This document shows positions 25,230 to 27,135 of a stretch of 27,135 nucleotides of DNA, in pieces (the stretch's first letter is position 1; each line of letters starts with the position of its first letter). Source of the DNA: JBFELO01 sp041552055 (GTDB lineage Bacteria > Acidobacteriota > Thermoanaerobaculia > Thermoanaerobaculales > Sulfomarinibacteraceae). Location of the stretch: assembly GCA_041552055.1 (NCBI GenBank), contig JBFELO010000060.1:1-27135 (forward strand), in the 5' to 3' direction. The notes under the pieces were generated by a model that was given only the letters and a program-made list of their open reading frames with translations, did not search any database and was not told the DNA's origin. The position numbers were made by a program, and so were the translations under genes.

Positions 25230-26063
25230 ATGGTGCGGTTCTTAATCTTCGTCCTGGTGTTTCTCCTCTCGGGATTCGCGTCCGCCGAGACATACCTCCT
25301 TCCGGTGGTCGCCTACCAAGTTCCCGGACATGCCGGCAATCGTTGGAGCAGCGAGCTCTATCTCAGCAACGGCGGATCAGAGGAGGTTACGGTCACCCTC
25401 GGAGGCCTGGCTCTCGGCCGGCGGCTACCGCCTGAGCCGTGCCCCACCTTTGCGCCGGTGATTCGTAGAGTGCCTGCCCACTCAACTGTCGTGTGGTCTG
25501 CTGCGGAACTGGGCCCAGACCTCGGCTGCGCGACCCTCGCGCTAGGTGCGGTGATACTCGACACGACCGCGCCGATCGATATCAGCAGCCGTCTTGTCAA
25601 CCACCGGTCTCGGCTCCCGGAGACGCCGTTGCCCCTCCACGGGACCGGCCAGGTGGTCCACGCTGTCGCCCTCGACGAGATGCCGAGGGCGGGTGCGTAC
25701 CTCTTGCCCAGTCTGATGTGGCATCGCAATTCCTGTGGGCTAGAGGAGTTCGTCACCTCCGTCGGGTTTGCGAACCCGGGTGAACACTCGGTTCGAGTGA
25801 CACTCGATCTTCCGCCGGAAGTCAACGAGTCGGGGATACGAATCGACGGTGAGTCGGTGGAGTTGCCCCACGTGATCGAAATCTCCGGCCAAAGCTGGGT
25901 TCAGGTCAGGCTCGCCCCTGAACCCAGTCCGCTGACGGTTTGCATGGATCCTGAGGTCTTCGATCTGTGGATCGACGCCGACGCGCCGATCGCAATCTAC
26001 GGTTCCGTGGTGGACCGGCTCGTTCAGGATCCGCGGACGGTGAACCCGATCGAGCGCGAATAG
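25230..26063 (+). CDS. Secreted protein made of the stand-alone surface module
   Basis: A 277-residue protein. The ATG at 25230 opens a signal peptide, MVRFLIFVLVFLLSGFASA; an upstream TTG at 25215 is less likely. The mature protein has the same two-part layout as the modules in the FGE-like and 1060-residue proteins. The first part opens YLLPVVAY and contains RWSSELYLSNGG. The second contains CGLEEFVTSVGFANPG and a Q-W-Q turn (GQSWVQVRL). It ends IAIYGSVVDRLVQDPRTVNP, which matches YGSVLDNxTxDPT. It is the most diverged copy seen here and has several cysteines (CPTF, GC, NSC, VC) that may form disulfides. Function unknown; exported. No operon partner. Confidence 0.78.
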   Translation: MVRFLIFVLVFLLSGFASAETYLLPVVAYQVPGHAGNRWSSELYLSNGGSEEVTVTLGGLALGRRLPPEPCPTFAPVIRRVPAHSTVVWSAAELGPDLGCATLALGAVILDTTAPIDISSRLVNHRSRLPETPLPLHGTGQVVHAVALDEMPRAGAYLLPSLMWHRNSCGLEEFVTSVGFANPGEHSVRVTLDLPPEVNESGIRIDGESVELPHVIEISGQSWVQVRLAPEPSPLTVCMDPEVFDLWIDADAPIAIYGSVVDRLVQDPRTVNPIERE

Positions 26064-26093
26064 CGGCATCGCTGCTGTGGAGATCCAATGGAT

Positions 26094-26125
26094 GGGTGCC
26101 ACGTTCCGCGTTGTTGCATCGTGCC
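26094..26125 (+). repeat. REP-like repeat, half copy
   Basis: GGGTGCCACGTTCCGCGTTG followed by TTGCATCGTGCC is the cleanest left arm of the family. It is followed after 28 bases by the 75-bp element, so the two types occur together here as in the 10921-11086 unit. Confidence 0.7.
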
Positions 26126-26153
26126 GGGGGAGCAGGGTGGAACGGAGCGAGCC

Positions 26154-26228
26154 GGTGCCACCCATCACGACTCTCACGTCGTTCCCATTCTGGACACCCG
26201 ACTTTGTGAGACTGGTGATGGGTGGCAC
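26154..26228. repeat. 75-bp element with perfect terminal inverted repeats
   Basis: The ends GTGCCACCCATCAC (26155-26168) and GTGATGGGTGGCAC (26215-26228) are perfect 14-base inverted repeats. Inner bases CTCTCAC and GTGAGA also pair, so the whole element can fold into one long hairpin. It carries no gene. A diverged copy lies at 12326-12398, and an isolated right end at 11073-11086. It resembles a MITE or a BIME-type REP element mobilised in trans. Confidence 0.8.
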
Positions 26229-26263
26229 TCATCGCTCATTGCAGCACTCATCGTGAGGTCGGG

Positions 26264-26333
26264 GCGGCTCATCGGGGCAGGCGGACCAACGCGCCGCCCA
26301 ATCCGGCGAGGTAGACCGGTCCGTCGCCAGGTG
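26264..26333 (-). pseudogene. Duplicated 3' end of the SMP-30-like gene
   Basis: These 70 bases match 11186-11255 with five differences. On the minus strand they encode PGDGPVYLAGLGGALVRLPR and the stop codon, against PGDGPVYLAGLGDALVRLPR in the intact gene. Similarity ends sharply upstream, and no propeller repeats follow, so only the last 21 codons survive. A right end of the 75-bp element lies about 36 bases away, as it does (at about 100 bases) beside the intact gene. Confidence 0.85.
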
Positions 26334-26525
26334 CAAGAGATGCCCGGCACCGCTTGACGAACTCATTACGACAATAGCCAGGTGCTGGATCCTGGGGAGT
26401 CCGGATTCGCTGCTTCGAAGCGAGCTTGGTGTCCATCCGAGTTCGGTGACCAACTGGACGTGCCGCGCGCCGGTGTGCCCCAGAGCACAAAACGAGATTT
26501 CTATTTAGATTGATGATTGCTCATA

Positions 26526-26537
26526 TGACCAAGGTCA
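26526..26537. promoter_or_regulatory. Small palindrome upstream of the cytochrome gene
   Basis: TGACC (26526-26530) and GGTCA (26533-26537) flank AA in a locally AT-rich stretch, about 80 bases before the cytochrome ATG. TTGCTC at 26517-26522 could be a weak -35, which would put the palindrome in the promoter spacer. A candidate operator only. Confidence 0.3.
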
Positions 26538-26616
26538 CGATATCGGGTGGGATGTGTGAGTAGGTTTGATGTGGGCCGAGGCCGAATGCTCGGTCGATGA
26601 GGAAGCGAGGTGGCCC

Positions 26617-27135
26617 ATGAGAAGTGGTCCTTCCAGCCGCCAGAAGGTATGGATCCTCGGACTCGTCCTCCTCGGAGCGACGGTCGCCATCGCCTACGAC
26701 AGGTACAGCATCGACGACGACGCCACCAACTGCAGGCAGTGCCACGGCGACTTCCGGAGCGGAAGCTACGTGTCACCGGTCGACGGACTCAACTGGGGCA
26801 ACCTTCACAACATCCATCGATCCACCATGCTGAGCAGTGACTGCGACGTCTGCCACATTGGAACCGAAAGGTTGCCGGTCATGATCGCCGAGTCCGACGG
26901 TGGAGACGGGTTCGAACCCGTCTCGTGTATGGGATGCCACGGCGTCGACCCGGCGCCGGACGTGCCGGACAACAGTTGGTGGGGCGCCGGGCTTCGGGCT
27001 CACCATACCAACGCCGGAGTCGAGCCGGACTCCAACGGCTTCACCTGCATGGACTGCCACGACGACGACCCGCCGCCGCCGCCCGAGACCACGCTGCCGT
27101 CCTACTACTTCACTCCCGACCCGAACCACACCAGC
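26617..27135 (+). CDS. Multihaem c-type cytochrome, N-terminal part (runs off the window end)
   Basis: The frame is open from the ATG at 26617 to the last base (173 codons) with no stop. GAGG lies seven bases upstream of the ATG. Residues 10-27 are one hydrophobic segment, VWILGLVLLGATVAIAYD, acting as a signal or membrane anchor. Four haem-binding CXXCH motifs follow: CRQCH, CDVCH, CMGCH and CMDCH, with spare histidines (NLHNIHR, LRAHHTN) as possible distal ligands. It is therefore a periplasmic electron-transfer protein with at least four haems. The DDDPPPPPETT stretch after the fourth motif looks like a linker before the carboxy-terminal part, which is missing. The redox partner is unknown. 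Confidence 0.9.
   Translation, partial: MRSGPSSRQKVWILGLVLLGATVAIAYDRYSIDDDATNCRQCHGDFRSGSYVSPVDGLNWGNLHNIHRSTMLSSDCDVCHIGTERLPVMIAESDGGDGFEPVSCMGCHGVDPAPDVPDNSWWGAGLRAHHTNAGVEPDSNGFTCMDCHDDDPPPPPETTLPSYYFTPDPNHTS

Noticed and set aside
26918..26937. Sequence GACGGGTTCGAACCCGTC, resembling a tRNA T-arm
   Set aside because: It lies inside the open cytochrome frame (encoding DGFEPVS), and no acceptor stem, D-arm or anticodon arm can be placed around it.
1..27135. CRISPR array, integrase, phage or plasmid genes
   Set aside because: The repeats seen are scattered kilobases apart and palindromic, with no regular spacers; no integrase, transposase or phage protein is encoded in the window.

Overview
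The window is GC-rich bacterial DNA, most likely from an Acidobacteriota genome and perhaps a Thermoanaerobaculia-like lineage. This is inferred from gene content: a Ser/Thr kinase with a membrane anchor, a TolB/FlgO-like domain and a TPR tail; an 800-residue FtsX/MacB-type permease with no ATPase beside it; and several secreted PKD, beta-propeller and FGE-like surface proteins. No rRNA or tRNA gene was found, so the taxonomy is not proven.

Layout. 1-2273 (+) is a tightly overlapping operon: the C-terminus of a SpoIIE-type phosphatase, a YtrA-like GntR regulator, an ABC ATPase and its small permease. 2365-3513 (-) is an unrecognised lipoprotein, divergent from a secreted C69 dipeptidase (3795-5432, +). 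The dipeptidase converges on the kinase (5544-7907, -). The large permease follows (8484-10898, +), then an SMP-30-like propeller lipoprotein (11191-12255, -), a small secreted protein (12498-13016, +) and a 771-residue FGE-fold protein with two copies of a surface module (13445-15760, +). 15892-16400 (-) is a broken copy of part of the large surface protein further right. 16426-17199 (-) is a DNRLRE protein with an IPTL-CTERM sorting tail. A CGNR regulator (17556-18197, -) and an EamA exporter (18320-19333, +) share a divergent promoter. 19535-23810 (-) is a three-gene cell-surface unit: a small exported protein, an outer-membrane barrel gene with two compensating frameshifts, and a 1060-residue propeller/PKD protein. 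The right end holds a DoxX protein (24513-24977), a stand-alone copy of the surface module (25230-26063) and the start of a multihaem cytochrome c (26617 to the window edge).

Two themes cross the gene list. First, one two-part domain ending in a signature like YGSVLDNxTxDPT recurs in three intact proteins (twice in one of them), and its first half survives in a pseudogene. It looks like an uncharacterised lineage-specific surface module. Second, the intergenic spaces carry a dispersed family of palindromic repeats with ends reading GGGTGCCAC / GTGGCACCC. One copy is a 75-bp element with perfect 14-bp terminal inverted repeats. These lie beside a duplicated 70-bp piece of the SMP-30-like gene, suggesting that the repeats take part in local duplication and decay.
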